Shown here piece after piece: positions 1 through 9,493 of a stretch of DNA of 64,000 bases. A program made the position numbers and the translations under genes. The stretch spans positions 330,405-394,404 of the forward strand of contig NZ_RAQH01000003.1 in the NCBI RefSeq assembly GCF_003610695.1, given 5' to 3'. A model generated the notes under the pieces. The model did no database searches. It worked only from the letters and a program-made list of their open reading frames with translations, and was not told the origin of the DNA. Every line of letters starts with the position of its first letter. Position 1 is the first letter of the stretch. The stretch comes from Epilithonimonas arachidiradicis. GTDB taxonomy: Bacteria > Bacteroidota > Bacteroidia > Flavobacteriales > Weeksellaceae.

Positions 1-327
1 GTTGATAAGAAAAAAGAGATTGATTCTCAGAAAGGAGCACTTAAAAATTCTGAAGAAATTATCAACGGCCAACAATTGACCAACATTGGAACTTTCAGAA
101 TCTACGCTTTGAATTATCTGAAAAACAATCATAATATCGACCAGGAAGGAACGATAATGGTGAGACAAATGGAGATTACACCGCAAGGAATGCCTTTGGA
201 GATCTATTGTTTTGCCAATGACTCTAATTGGGTCAATTTTGAGCAGATTCAGGCAGATATTTTTGATCACCTTTTGGTAGCTTCTAAAGAATTTGACCTC
301 GAGATAATGCAGGTAAACAAAATATAA
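1..327 (+). CDS. Mechanosensitive ion channel (MscS/YbdG-like), C-terminal part
   Basis: The reading frame is open from base 1, so the gene begins upstream of the window; only the last 108 codons are visible. The C-terminal residues (TNIGTFRIYALNYL, TIMVRQME, GMPLEIYCFAND, QADIFDHLL) match the cytoplasmic C-terminal domain of YbdG-type MscS channels, which open under membrane tension during osmotic downshock. The pore-lining helix and transmembrane segments are not in view, so the assignment rests on this soluble domain alone. It ends 23 bases before pdxJ on the same strand, so the two could share a transcript. Confidence 0.75.
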   Translation, partial: VDKKKEIDSQKGALKNSEEIINGQQLTNIGTFRIYALNYLKNNHNIDQEGTIMVRQMEITPQGMPLEIYCFANDSNWVNFEQIQADIFDHLLVASKEFDLEIMQVNKI

Positions 328-350
328 AAATCAATTATCATTTATAAATT

Positions 351-1070
351 ATGACCAAACTTAGTGTCAATATCAATAAAATCGCAACGCTGAGAAATGC
401 CAGAGGCGGCGATGTTCCAAGTGTAACGCAAGTCGCTGTTGATCTGGAAAGATTCGGAGCGCAGGGAATTACCATTCATCCAAGACCGGATGAGAGACAC
501 ATCACCAGAAAAGATGTCTATGATTTGAAACCATTGGTAACAACGGAATTCAATATTGAAGGTAATCCTCATCAGGCGTTTATCGATATGGTCTTGGAAG
601 TAAAACCGGAGCAAGTGACTTTAGTTCCGGATGCTGATGATGCGATTACTTCTAACGCCGGCTGGGATTGTGAAAAGAATCTGGATTTTTTGAAATCTGT
701 TATCGCTGAATTCAAAAATGCCGGAATCAGAACGTCTGTTTTTCTTGACCCCAATCCGGAAATGGTGAAATTTGCTGCAGAAACCGCAACCGACAGGATC
801 GAACTTTACACAGAAGCTTACGCCAAACATTATTTTGATAATAAAGAATTAGCAATAGAATCTTATTTTAAAACAGCGGTAGTTGCAACCGAATATGGTT
901 TGGGAATCAATGCCGGACACGATTTGTCATTAGACAACTTAAAATATTTCTCAGATAACATCCCGAATCTCTTGGAGGTTTCTATCGGTCACGCCTTGAT
1001 TTCGGAAGCTTTATATCTAGGTTTAGAAAATACAGTTCAGGCTTATCTTAAAAGATTGGCGAAGTGGTAA
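351..1070 (+). CDS. pdxJ: Pyridoxine 5'-phosphate synthase
   Basis: PdxJ condenses 3-amino-2-oxopropyl phosphate with 1-deoxy-D-xylulose 5-phosphate to make pyridoxine 5'-phosphate, the last ring-forming step of DXP-dependent vitamin B6 synthesis in the cytoplasm. The 239-residue length is normal for the family. The phosphate and active-site loop [13 protein letters not shown] is at residues 8-20 and HPRPDERHI at 43-51; the GINAGHDL and [13 protein letters not shown] motifs follow near the C-terminus. The ATG at 351 lies 23 bases after the upstream stop. A small hydrolase gene follows 16 bases downstream, suggesting co-transcription. The window also encodes several PLP enzymes (gcvP and two aminotransferases) that would use the product. 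Confidence 0.96.
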   Translation: MTKLSVNINKIATLRNARGGDVPSVTQVAVDLERFGAQGITIHPRPDERHITRKDVYDLKPLVTTEFNIEGNPHQAFIDMVLEVKPEQVTLVPDADDAITSNAGWDCEKNLDFLKSVIAEFKNAGIRTSVFLDPNPEMVKFAAETATDRIELYTEAYAKHYFDNKELAIESYFKTAVVATEYGLGINAGHDLSLDNLKYFSDNIPNLLEVSIGHALISEALYLGLENTVQAYLKRLAKW

Positions 1071-1086
1071 TTATATTTAATTATTG

Positions 1087-1860
1087 ATGGAAATTTTACA
1101 TTCAAAAATATACGGAGAACAAAGAACCGAAACACCATTATTGGTATTCCACGGATTGTTTGGGATGCTCGATAATTGGGGAAGCTTCGGGAAAGAATTT
1201 GGAGAATTAATGCCGACACATTTACTGGATTTGAGGAATCACGGCCGCAGTTTTCATTCAGATTCTATGACGCACGATGATTTGGCTCAGGACATTGTTA
1301 ATTATATGGACGCTCATAATATTCCAAAAGCAAATCTCCTAGGCCACTCATTAGGAGGAAAGGCGGTAATGCAGTTCGCCATCAGCTTTCCTGATCGATT
1401 GGAAAAACTGATTGTTGCTGATATTGCTCCAAAAGCTTATCCGCCACATCATCAGGGAATTATCAAAGCGCTGCAATCTGTTGATTTTTCTACTGTAGAA
1501 TCCAGGCAGGATGTGGAAAAAGTCTTGGAAGAATATATTCACGAGAAGTTTGTGATTCAGTTTCTAATGAAGAATCTCTATTGGACAGACGACAAGAAAC
1601 TGGCCTGGCGATTTAACTTGAAAACTTTAGCTGAAAAATATACAGAGTTTGTCTCAAATGCTATTAAGTTCGGTGTTTTCAATGGTCCGACTTTGTTCAT
1701 CGCAGGTGCTAATTCCAATTATATTTTACCACAGGACGAATTCCTGATTAAGCAACAATTTCCGGACTCCAAAATTATTAAAATCAAAAATGCGGAACAT
1801 TGGGTTCAGGCCAATAATCCTGTCGATTTCAATGCAGCTGTGAAAGATTTTCTTCTTTAG
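1087..1860 (+). CDS. Alpha/beta-fold hydrolase (YbfF-like esterase)
   Basis: A 257-residue cytoplasmic alpha/beta hydrolase without signal peptide. The oxyanion-region motif HGLFG is at residues 22-26 and the nucleophile elbow GHSLGG puts the catalytic serine at residue 88. The acid and histidine fit IAGANS and KNAEHWVQ near the C-terminus. The family includes acyl-CoA esterase YbfF and related carboxylesterases; the substrate cannot be read from sequence. A TTG at 1084 immediately precedes the ATG at 1087; the ATG is preferred. The gene lies 16 bases after pdxJ, on the same strand. Confidence 0.85.
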   Translation: MEILHSKIYGEQRTETPLLVFHGLFGMLDNWGSFGKEFGELMPTHLLDLRNHGRSFHSDSMTHDDLAQDIVNYMDAHNIPKANLLGHSLGGKAVMQFAISFPDRLEKLIVADIAPKAYPPHHQGIIKALQSVDFSTVESRQDVEKVLEEYIHEKFVIQFLMKNLYWTDDKKLAWRFNLKTLAEKYTEFVSNAIKFGVFNGPTLFIAGANSNYILPQDEFLIKQQFPDSKIIKIKNAEHWVQANNPVDFNAAVKDFLL

Positions 1861-1935
1861 CTGATTTCAAAAATTAATACGGATTTGATAATGGTATAAG
1901 CCTTGTATTATCGGATCCATATTTAATTTTCTTCT

Positions 1936-2883
1936 ATGAAATGGCCGATTTCTGTTATCCTGATTTTTATTTTGTCGTTTACCAATGCTCAGGAAAAGCT
2001 TTCCGAAACTTTGAACTATAAAGATGTTACGTACAAAATAAAAGACACGGCTCAGCAGAAGCTCGACATCTATCTTCCTCAAAAAACAAATAAAAAATCT
2101 CCCGTTCTGGTTTTTGTTCACGGAGGTGGTTGGGCGCAAGGTGATAAAGAGTTGAGAGACGATTATTACCTCAGTGATTTTGTTCTTAGATTTGTAAAAC
2201 AAGGTTACGCCGTGGTGAGTATCAACTATACTTTGCTTAATGAAAAGACACATTTCCCGACACCGATTGAAGATACAAAAGAAGCCATACGCTGGATTCG
2301 TGCAAATGCCGAAATATATAATTTTGATTCTGATAATATTGGAATTTGGGGCGCTTCGGCTGGCTCACAGATTGGGATGATTGCTGCATATACGGATGAT
2401 TCCCAGTTTTCAGAAAATACAAAATTTCCTAATTATTTAGCAAAAGTCAATTATTTCATCGATTATTTTGGACCGTCTGATATGAACAAATTGTTCCGTA
2501 CAGAAGCGCCGGGATTTGTAATATTTATTTTTAAACTGATTTTTCCAAAGATTTATGACATCAGGAACAAACTGGTTTTTGGTTTTACAGGTTATGATGT
2601 CAAAGAAGAAAAAGACGACGCTATTAACCTGCTGAATGTTTATTCACCAATCACTTATGTCAGCAATTCTTCTGTTCCTACCTTGATGATTCATGGGACA
2701 AAGGATAAAATTGTTCCCTATTCACAGTCTGAAATTTTAAAGGAAAGCCTGGATAAGAATAATGTTAAAAATGAACTGATTTCTATTAAAAAAGGCGATC
2801 ACGGACTTAATAAAGATGCTGACCACGAATTGATGTTTGAAAAGACCTTTAATTTTGTCAAAGAAAATACAAACGGATTCTGA
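1936..2883 (+). CDS. Secreted alpha/beta hydrolase (BD-FAE / esterase-lipase family)
   Basis: A 315-residue protein with an N-terminal signal peptide (hydrophobic residues 4-16, likely cut after TNA, residue 18), so it probably acts in the periplasm. The HGGGW oxyanion motif spans residues 62-66, and the nucleophile elbow GASAG gives the serine at about 141. HGTKDKIVPY carries the likely Asp and GDHGLN the His. This arrangement is typical of carboxylesterases of the BD-FAE/acetylxylan-esterase-like group; the true substrate is unknown. It has the same fold as the hydrolase just upstream, but sequence and localisation differ, so it is not a recent duplicate. Confidence 0.85.
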   Translation: MKWPISVILIFILSFTNAQEKLSETLNYKDVTYKIKDTAQQKLDIYLPQKTNKKSPVLVFVHGGGWAQGDKELRDDYYLSDFVLRFVKQGYAVVSINYTLLNEKTHFPTPIEDTKEAIRWIRANAEIYNFDSDNIGIWGASAGSQIGMIAAYTDDSQFSENTKFPNYLAKVNYFIDYFGPSDMNKLFRTEAPGFVIFIFKLIFPKIYDIRNKLVFGFTGYDVKEEKDDAINLLNVYSPITYVSNSSVPTLMIHGTKDKIVPYSQSEILKESLDKNNVKNELISIKKGDHGLNKDADHELMFEKTFNFVKENTNGF

Positions 2884-2927
2884 TTGATTTCAATAGCGTT
2901 TAGACAGGTTTTTATGGAGAATTAAAT

Positions 2928-2935
2928 TATCTTTG
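2928..2935 (+). promoter_or_regulatory. Promoter -7 box (TAnnTTTG)
   Basis: TATCTTTG matches the Bacteroidetes sigma-A -7 consensus TAnnTTTG and lies 12 bases before the ATG at 2948. No convincing -33 TTTG is visible at the usual distance, so the call rests on one box. Confidence 0.45.
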
Positions 2936-2947
2936 TAAAAATCTCTA

Positions 2948-3181
2948 ATGAAGAAATATCAGGAAACGATTTATAAAATCATCTTACTTTTTTCTGTTCT
3001 TATCAATCTATTTTTGATAGGTCTTTTATTTTTTGTTCTTCGCGACTCCTTTGCGGGAAAAGGAGGCTGGTCTATGGAAGGCAGAGGTTTTTGGTTCTTC
3101 ATAGGAATTATATTCGCTTATTCTTTAATGAACTCTATATTTATCATAAGATTTTTAAAAATTAAATCCACACAGGAATGA
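2948..3181 (+). CDS. Small two-helix membrane protein
   Basis: A 77-residue protein of unknown function. Two transmembrane helices are evident, about residues 9-31 (IYKIILLFSVLINLFLIGLL) and 47-68 (FWFFIGIIFAYSLMNSIFI), joined by a glycine-rich loop. It has its own -7 promoter box 12 bases upstream and its stop overlaps the start of the SDR gene by four bases (ATGA), which implies translational coupling. I recognise no family. The overlap is the best clue that it works with, or is regulated alongside, the downstream dehydrogenase. Confidence 0.7.
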   Translation: MKKYQETIYKIILLFSVLINLFLIGLLFFVLRDSFAGKGGWSMEGRGFWFFIGIIFAYSLMNSIFIIRFLKIKSTQE

Positions 3182-4176
3182 TTCTAGTAACCGGAGCAAC
3201 AGGGATTTTAGGAAGAGTTATCGTTCTTGAACTTTTGAAACAAGGAAAGGAGGTTTGTGCAGCTAAACGACCTTCCAGTAACCTGAAAAAGGTTAAAGAA
3301 TCATATCGTTTTTATACAGATCAGCCGGATTTTTATTTTGATAAGATCCAATGGATTGATATTGATTTTAATGATTTGGATTCGATTCAGATGGCATTGC
3401 AAAATGTGGATGAAGTGTATCATTGCGCCGCCAAAGTGAGTTTCAATCCCAATAATGACAAAGAGCTTTACAAAACCAATATTGGCGGAACGAAGAATCT
3501 TTTGTACGCTGTGGAAAATTCCGAAGTTAAGAAATTCCTTTTCGTAAGTTCAATCGCCGTTCTGGATGGTTATAACGAAAACGGAATGATGGACGAGAAT
3601 TCTGATTTCAATCCAAAGCTTGACCATTCAGGCTATGCAATTTCCAAGCATCTTTCCGAGATGGAAGTCTGGAGAGCTTCTGCAGAAGGACTGAATACGA
3701 TTATCATTAATCCAGGCCTGATCATTGGTTCAGGAAACTGGGGCGTCAGTAGTGGTGATTTATTTTCAAAATCTGCTTATCCGTTTACTTACACTGGCGG
3801 AACGGCTTTCGTAGATGTCCGCGATGTGGCGAATGTAGCTATCAAGCTGATGGAGAACAATGCTTTTGGTGAACGTTTTATCGTTATTTCAGAAAATTCC
3901 AAATTCAGTTTGATATCTGATAAAGTGAGAGCGGCTCTAGGAAAAACACCTGCGAAACCAGTTCCTGATTTTGTTTTCAATATTTTACCCATTTTATCCT
4001 TTTTTGGATGGTTATTCCCGGTGTTGAGACTATTGAGTAAAACCTCTTTGGAATCCTTGAAGCTGGATTCTAAAATTTCTAACGACAAGATCAGGAATCA
4101 GCTTAATTACCAGTTTATTTCAACGGCGGACAGTGTCGATTTTCATTTAAAAAACTACCTTTCTGATAGGAAATAG
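3178..4176 (+). CDS. NAD-dependent epimerase/dehydratase family protein (extended SDR)
   Basis: A 332-residue extended short-chain dehydrogenase. The Rossmann glycine motif TGATGILG is at residues 5-12, the active-site YxxxK is Y153/K157 with upstream VSSIAV, and INPG follows. It resembles flavonol-reductase/3-beta-HSD-like SDRs that act on sterol, sugar or isoprenoid-type substrates with NAD(P); the specific substrate is not evident. The start codon overlaps the stop of the small membrane-protein gene (ATGA). The C-terminal third has a hydrophobic stretch (VFNILPILSFFGWLFPVL) that may associate with the membrane. Confidence 0.85.
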   Translation: MILVTGATGILGRVIVLELLKQGKEVCAAKRPSSNLKKVKESYRFYTDQPDFYFDKIQWIDIDFNDLDSIQMALQNVDEVYHCAAKVSFNPNNDKELYKTNIGGTKNLLYAVENSEVKKFLFVSSIAVLDGYNENGMMDENSDFNPKLDHSGYAISKHLSEMEVWRASAEGLNTIIINPGLIIGSGNWGVSSGDLFSKSAYPFTYTGGTAFVDVRDVANVAIKLMENNAFGERFIVISENSKFSLISDKVRAALGKTPAKPVPDFVFNILPILSFFGWLFPVLRLLSKTSLESLKLDSKISNDKIRNQLNYQFISTADSVDFHLKNYLSDRK

Positions 4177-4201
4177 AACTTTCGATTTTCGATATTATAG
4201 A

Positions 4202-4232
4202 TTGCCCAGTTCTCTGAAAATTAGTATTTTTA
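4202..4232 (+). promoter_or_regulatory. Candidate promoter of gcvP
   Basis: TTG at 4202-4204, a 20-base spacer and TATTTTTA at 4225-4232 approximate the Bacteroidetes sigma-A promoter, with the ATG 38 bases beyond. The last base of the -7 box deviates from TAnnTTTG. The 93-base gap is too short for a glycine riboswitch. Confidence 0.4.
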
Positions 4233-4269
4233 CGAACCTTTTTAGTAAAATCTAATTCAAAGTTTATAA

Positions 4270-7128
4270 ATGAACACACAGCAATTTGTAAACCGCCATA
4301 TCAGTCTCAATGAAGCTGATAAAGCGGAAATGCTTAACAAAATCGGGGTTAACAGTATCGATGAACTCATTTCTCAAACCATTCCGGACAGTATAAGATT
4401 AGAAAAAGATTTGGAGCTTTCTGAGCCGCTTTCGGAATACGAAATGTTACTCCATTCCAAAGATCTGGCATCTAAGAATGTTGATTTCGATACTTACATC
4501 GGATTCGGTTACAACAACACGATCCTACCTTCTCCAATCCAAAGGAATATTCTTGAAAACCCAAGCTGGTACACAGCTTACACACCATATCAGGCAGAGA
4601 TTGCACAAGGTAGGTTGGAAGCACTTCTTAATTTCCAGACAGTTGTTTGTGACTTAACAGGATTTCCGATGGCTAATGCTTCTCTATTGGACGAATCTAC
4701 GGCTGCTGCGGAAGCGATGCATATGTTCTTCAATAACAGAACGAAGGATCAGAAGAAAAACAATGCAATTAAATTCTTCGTTTCCGATTTAGTATTGCCA
4801 CAGACGATCTCTGTATTGAAAACAAAAGCAGAAGGTCTTGGAATCGATATTATTGTAGGAAATCACGATAATCATCAATTTAATGATTCTTACTACGGAA
4901 TCTTGTTGCAATATCCTGGCAAAAATGGAATCGTTCTGGATTATACGGATTTTATCACTTCAGCAAAAGGATTTGATTTGCAGGTTGTAGTCGCTTGTGA
5001 CCCGATGGCTTTGGTTAAACTGAAATCTCCTGCTTCAATGGGTGCCGATTGCGCAGTTGGAACTACACAGAGATTTGGTATTCCTATTGGTTATGGAGGT
5101 CCTCACGCTGCGTTTTTTGCTTGTAAAGACGATTATAAAAGAGATATTCCGGGTAGAATTATCGGTGTTTCTCAGGATATGTACGGAAGACGTGCACTGA
5201 GAATGGCACTTCAGACCAGAGAACAGCATATCAAAAGGGAAAGAGCAACATCCAATATCTGTACTGCACAGGTTCTTTTGGCTGTAATGGCTGGGATGTA
5301 TGCTGTTTATCACGGTCCAAAAGGTCTTAATTTTATCGCTGACCAAATCCATTATAAAACCAATGCTTTAGCAGATGCTTTGAGAATTTTGGGTTATGAT
5401 ATTGTGGATGAACCGGTTTTTGATACGGTGAAATTCAGACTTCACGAGGAAGAGAAGACTTCTTTGAGAATGAAGATGAGAGACCAGAAAATCAATCTTA
5501 ATTATTTCTCTCAGGGTATTGTAAGTATTTCAATTAATGAAACTACGACTGTTGAAAAGCTAAATAGATTGGTTGAAGCTTTTGCTCAATTCAAAGCTAA
5601 ACAAGGTTATAAACTGACACTTAAAGAAGAATATTGGATTCCAGCTGAATTGTTGAGAACTGACGAGATTCTTAAAGAAGAGGTTTTTAATAAATACCAT
5701 ACTGAAACTGAATTGATGCGTTACATCAAGCGTCTGGAAAGAAAAGATTTGTCTTTGACACATTCGATGATTTCTTTGGGTTCTTGTACAATGAAACTGA
5801 ATGCTGCAACGCAGATGATTCCGTTGTCTTGGGCAGAATGGGGAAGTATCCATCCATTTATCCCGACAGAACAGGCAGGCGGTTATCAGGAAATGATTAA
5901 GCAGCTTGAGAAAGATTTGGCAGAGATTACTGGTTTTGCAGGAACATCACTTCAGCCAAATTCCGGTGCACAGGGCGAATATGCAGGATTAATGGTTATC
6001 CGCGAATATCACAAAAATAGAGGAGAAGGGCACAGAAATATCGTGTTGATTCCTCAATCTGCACACGGAACTAATCCTGCTTCTGCTGCAATGGCAGGAA
6101 TGAAGATTGTAGTGGTGAAGAATCTTGAAAATGGAGAAATCGATTTTGAGGATTTGAAAGCTAAGACAGAACAGCATTCTGAGAACCTGTCATGTGTGAT
6201 GATTACTTACCCTTCGACTTACGGTTTCTTCGATGCGAATATCAAAGAAATTACAAAACTAATCCACGAACACGGCGGACAAGTTTATATGGACGGTGCT
6301 AATATGAATGCTCAGGTTGGATTCACAAGTCCTGGAAATATCGGAGCAGACGTTTGTCACCTTAATCTTCATAAGACTTTTGCAATTCCTCACGGTGGTG
6401 GTGGTCCTGGTGTTGGTCCGATCTGTGTGGCGGAACATTTGGTCACTTTCTTACCAACCAATGCCAATATTCCAGTAGGAACAAAAGATGCGATTGAAGG
6501 GATTTCTGCTGCGCCTTATGGTTCTGGATTGATTCTTAATATCTCTTATGCTTATATCAAATTATTAGGAACTTCCGGTTTGAAAAAAGCTACTGAATAT
6601 GCGATTTTGAATGCTAATTATCTGAAAGAATTATTGGCAGAACATTTCCCGATTCTTTACGCCAATGCGAACGGCAGAGTAGCACACGAGTGTATCGTGG
6701 ACTTCCGCCAATTCAAATCTTTGGGAATTGAAGTGGCCGACGTTGCAAAAAGATTGATGGATTACGGTTTCCACGCACCAACAGTGAGTTTCCCTGTAGC
6801 AGGTACATTGATGATTGAGCCAACTGAATCTGAAAGTAAAGAAGAAATCGAGCGTTTTGCTGAAGCATTAATCAGTATCAAAAATGAAATTGATGAGATT
6901 GCTAATGGTGAAGCTGATGCTACCAACAATGTTTTGAAAAATGCACCTCATACTGAGCAATTGGTCATCTCAGATAACTGGGATAAACCTTACGGCAGAG
7001 AAAAAGCAGCTTATCCACTAGAATGGGTAAGAACACACAAATTCTTTGCTACCGTTGCCAGAGTGGACGAAGCTTATGGTGACAGAAATCTGATTTGTAC
7101 CTGCGAACCGATTGAAGCGTATATGTAG
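4270..7128 (+). CDS. gcvP: Glycine dehydrogenase (decarboxylating), glycine cleavage P protein
   Basis: P protein of the glycine cleavage system decarboxylates glycine and passes the aminomethyl group to lipoyl-GcvH, feeding one-carbon units to tetrahydrofolate. At 952 residues it is the fused single-chain form found in most Gram-negative bacteria, comprising both the N-terminal half (TAYTPYQAEIAQGRLE, LLDESTAAAEAM) and the catalytic C-terminal half. The PLP lysine is K702 in NLHKTFAIPHGGGGPG, and the conserved ALRMALQTREQHIKRE block is present. No gcvT or gcvH is adjacent, so the system is dispersed. It has its own candidate promoter and a strong terminator. Confidence 0.97.
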   Translation: MNTQQFVNRHISLNEADKAEMLNKIGVNSIDELISQTIPDSIRLEKDLELSEPLSEYEMLLHSKDLASKNVDFDTYIGFGYNNTILPSPIQRNILENPSWYTAYTPYQAEIAQGRLEALLNFQTVVCDLTGFPMANASLLDESTAAAEAMHMFFNNRTKDQKKNNAIKFFVSDLVLPQTISVLKTKAEGLGIDIIVGNHDNHQFNDSYYGILLQYPGKNGIVLDYTDFITSAKGFDLQVVVACDPMALVKLKSPASMGADCAVGTTQRFGIPIGYGGPHAAFFACKDDYKRDIPGRIIGVSQDMYGRRALRMALQTREQHIKRERATSNICTAQVLLAVMAGMYAVYHGPKGLNFIADQIHYKTNALADALRILGYDIVDEPVFDTVKFRLHEEEKTSLRMKMRDQKINLNYFSQGIVSISINETTTVEKLNRLVEAFAQFKAKQGYKLTLKEEYWIPAELLRTDEILKEEVFNKYHTETELMRYIKRLERKDLSLTHSMISLGSCTMKLNAATQMIPLSWAEWGSIHPFIPTEQAGGYQEMIKQLEKDLAEITGFAGTSLQPNSGAQGEYAGLMVIREYHKNRGEGHRNIVLIPQSAHGTNPASAAMAGMKIVVVKNLENGEIDFEDLKAKTEQHSENLSCVMITYPSTYGFFDANIKEITKLIHEHGGQVYMDGANMNAQVGFTSPGNIGADVCHLNLHKTFAIPHGGGGPGVGPICVAEHLVTFLPTNANIPVGTKDAIEGISAAPYGSGLILNISYAYIKLLGTSGLKKATEYAILNANYLKELLAEHFPILYANANGRVAHECIVDFRQFKSLGIEVADVAKRLMDYGFHAPTVSFPVAGTLMIEPTESESKEEIERFAEALISIKNEIDEIANGEADATNNVLKNAPHTEQLVISDNWDKPYGREKAAYPLEWVRTHKFFATVARVDEAYGDRNLICTCEPIEAYM

Positions 7129-7143
7129 CAATATAAATAATAG

Positions 7144-7216
7144 ATTAAGAATTATAAATGATTTTACGATTCTTAATTATAAGAAAAAGACCTCTCAATT
7201 TTTGAGAGGTTTTTTT
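7144..7216 (+). terminator. Terminator after gcvP
   Basis: A 9-bp hairpin (7190-7198 with 7202-7210, ACCTCTCAA/TTGAGAGGT) followed by a run of T to 7216. A second, AT-rich hairpin (7144-7152 with 7169-7177) sits between the gcvP stop and the terminator. Confidence 0.9.
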
Positions 7217-7448
7217 ATGTTTTATTAAATCATCCTATTCCGGTGAATCCTAATAGATTGGCTTATAAAAGGGATGAAAAAATCACCTGAATTATTTTTG
7301 AATTATTCAAAAAAATAAACAAATATTATTATTGGTATAGTAATTGAATATTTGATCGTGTATCTCTCTGAATATGGTAATATTTGGAAAACAAGTATAA
7401 TAATCCAATTATACTATCAATAAGTAAAACAATTAAAATTTATTTTTT
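7217..7448 (+). other. Intergenic leader region of the OmpA gene
   Basis: Very AT-rich. An 8-bp inverted repeat (AGTATAAT at 7394-7401 and ATTATACT at 7408-7415, 6-base loop) lies about 35 bases before the ATG and could be an mRNA hairpin or operator. TATTTG near 7350 resembles a -7 box but the -33 spacing is poor. I see nothing else. Confidence 0.4.
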
Positions 7449-8867
7449 ATGAAATCAAAATTAACCATTTTGTCACTGGCCTTGGCGTGCCCGGCCGTGA
7501 TGTTCTCGCAAGAAATGACACAGACCACCTCAGCTCCAGTTGAACCTACAACAATGGAGACAATGCCAAGTTACAACAGCTGGTCTATCTCTTTTGGTGG
7601 CGGTATTCCATTTATGCAGCAAGCGGACCTAAAATCTATCCAGAGTGGCAATACATTGGTGGGCTATTCAGCTTACTTTAGTATTGACAAAGCGCTTTCT
7701 CATACATTTGGACTGAAGTTACAATACGACCGTGGGGAAACCAGACAAGGGTACTTCAATACAAAAGATGCAGCTCCGGCGAACGCTGCTGCTAATCTAC
7801 AAGTTGCCGGAAGAACACAATATGATGGGATTTCCCTTATTGGAGATGTTAACCTATCTAACTTACTAAGAAGAGTAGATAGAAAAGCGGATTTCAGATG
7901 GGCGATCCACGGCTATGCTGGGGTTGGTGTTCTGGCTTACCGTGCTTATCAGAAAGATGAATTCGGTCAAAGACTGATGACAGAGAATAAACCATTCAAA
8001 TTTAATTCCCTGTTTGGACAGGCAGGTGCTGGTTTGAAATATAAAATCAGTAACAGAGTGGACATCGAAGGTAGATTGATGTACGTCGTAACAGGTGATG
8101 ATGCTTTTGATGGTGGTGGAGACCAATATAGTGCTGTCAACAGCATCAGTGCTAAACATTCGGATAACTTCTTCAATGCAACACTTGGTTTATCCATCAA
8201 TCTAGGTAAGAATGCTAACCATATCATGTGGGTGGATCCTTTGAAAGATATCTATAACAGAATCGATGAATTGGAAACCAAAGTGGATAATATCCAACTT
8301 TGTAAGTCAGGTGATGCTGATAACGATGGGGTTTGCGATGACTGGGACAGACAGCTTGACACACCTGCAGGAGCTAGAGTAGACGGTGCTGGTGTTGCCC
8401 TGGACGTAGATATGGATGGTGTTATCGATTTATATGATAAATGTGTAACCGTGCCTGGTCCTGTAGAAAATAATGGTTGTCCTACAACCACTTCCAATAA
8501 CGGCCTAGTGAGCGAAAATGAAACAAAACTGGATGGAATTGAGTTCGATTTGAATTCTGACAGAATCCTTCCGAGCAGTAACCCTATCCTTAACAGTGCC
8601 ATCAGCTATATCAACTCTTCTAATGACTCTTATACCGTTGTAGGTGCAACAGATACCAGAGGTACTGATGCTTATAACCAGACTTTGTCTGAAAGAAGAG
8701 CGAGCAATGTTAAACAATATCTGATCAATAATGGTGTGCAATCTAGCAGAATAGATATCCAGGGTAATGGTAAGCACGATCTAAAATATCCGGAATGTGA
8801 CCCGGCTTCCAAATGTCCGGAATGGAAAAATAGAGCTAATAGAAGAGTATATTTTAAAGCAAAATAA
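7449..8867 (+). CDS. OmpA-family outer-membrane protein with TSP3 calcium repeats
   Basis: A 472-residue outer-membrane protein. A signal peptide (residues 1-20, ending MFSQ) precedes a beta-barrel-like N-terminal domain with alternating aromatic strands. Acidic thrombospondin type 3-like repeats follow (DADNDGVCDDWD, DVDMDGVIDLYDKC; about 280-345), then a C-terminal OmpA domain (about 360-470) with the peptidoglycan-contact segment TDTRGTDAYNQTLSERRA and RANRRV. The family tethers the outer membrane to peptidoglycan. Pairs of cysteines (DPASKC, YPEC) are typical of Bacteroidetes homologues. It is monocistronic, with terminators on both sides, consistent with an abundant structural protein. 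Confidence 0.92.
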   Translation: MKSKLTILSLALACPAVMFSQEMTQTTSAPVEPTTMETMPSYNSWSISFGGGIPFMQQADLKSIQSGNTLVGYSAYFSIDKALSHTFGLKLQYDRGETRQGYFNTKDAAPANAAANLQVAGRTQYDGISLIGDVNLSNLLRRVDRKADFRWAIHGYAGVGVLAYRAYQKDEFGQRLMTENKPFKFNSLFGQAGAGLKYKISNRVDIEGRLMYVVTGDDAFDGGGDQYSAVNSISAKHSDNFFNATLGLSINLGKNANHIMWVDPLKDIYNRIDELETKVDNIQLCKSGDADNDGVCDDWDRQLDTPAGARVDGAGVALDVDMDGVIDLYDKCVTVPGPVENNGCPTTTSNNGLVSENETKLDGIEFDLNSDRILPSSNPILNSAISYINSSNDSYTVVGATDTRGTDAYNQTLSERRASNVKQYLINNGVQSSRIDIQGNGKHDLKYPECDPASKCPEWKNRANRRVYFKAK

Positions 8868-8888
8868 ATTTTAATTTTTCTATTGAAG

Positions 8889-8917
8889 GAGACTGTCAGC
8901 AATGGCAGTCTTTTTTT
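8889..8917 (+). terminator. Terminator after the OmpA gene
   Basis: An 8-bp stem with one G-U pair (8891-8898 with 8903-8910) followed by seven T residues. Confidence 0.85.
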
Positions 8918-9008
8918 ATTGACGTAATAAGGTCGAATTGAATGTGACTTTCAAAATAATAATTTGTCAGTGAAAAAAAATCTTTATTTTAGTAAAAAAG
9001 TTGTGAAA

Positions 9009-9446
9009 ATGAAAAAGAATATCTTATTAGCACTATGTACCATCGGTCTTTTAGCAAGCTCTTGTTCAAAGGATGAAGAAAGTACCCAGGAGTTTTCCAT
9101 TGTTGGCATTTGGAGTCCATCCAGAGAAATCGTGGTTGGCAGCAATGGTGTAACCATCTCCAATACGGCTTACACCGATTGTTATAAGGCCAGCACCTTT
9201 GATTTCAAGTCTGATAATAAAATGACATCGCATATTTATAACACAGACGGAGCAGGGGATTGTAAAAATTATGGTATCGTAACGGTCTCTTACAGTTATG
9301 ATCATAATGCAAAAAAACTTATTATCGACGGAGAAGATGTTGAAATAGTAAGTAGAACCAATAACGAATTGCAGTTCGTGTCAGACTATGATGATGTGGA
9401 TGGTGACGGCAAAGATGATAAGATTGTAACTGTTTTGGTTAAATAA
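9009..9446 (+). CDS. Lipoprotein, lipocalin-like
   Basis: A 145-residue lipoprotein. The signal peptide MKKNILLALCTIGLLASSC ends in a lipobox with the modified cysteine at residue 19. The mature part opens with SIVGIWSPSRE, and the short beta strands that follow resemble small lipocalin-like lipoproteins common in Bacteroidetes. The C-terminus carries a DVDGDGKDD segment that looks like a calcium-binding loop. An upstream in-frame GTG at 8964 would add 15 residues and spoil the signal peptide, so the ATG at 9009 is chosen. Function unknown. Confidence 0.75.
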   Translation: MKKNILLALCTIGLLASSCSKDEESTQEFSIVGIWSPSREIVVGSNGVTISNTAYTDCYKASTFDFKSDNKMTSHIYNTDGAGDCKNYGIVTVSYSYDHNAKKLIIDGEDVEIVSRTNNELQFVSDYDDVDGDGKDDKIVTVLVK

Positions 9447-9452
9447 AATCTC

Positions 9453-9488
9453 AAAAAAAAGACTAACGTATCGAAGTTAGTCTTTTTT
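9453..9488. terminator. Bidirectional terminator
   Basis: A hairpin, GACTAAC at 9461-9467 with GTTAGTC at 9476-9482, is flanked by A-tracts on the left and T-tracts on the right. It can therefore end both the lipoprotein gene and the convergent DUF3817 gene. Confidence 0.88.
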
Positions 9489-9493
9489 ATTTC

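Noticed and set aside
4177..4269. Glycine riboswitch upstream of gcvP
   Set aside because: The gap is only 93 bases and shows a promoter; no tandem aptamer could fit.
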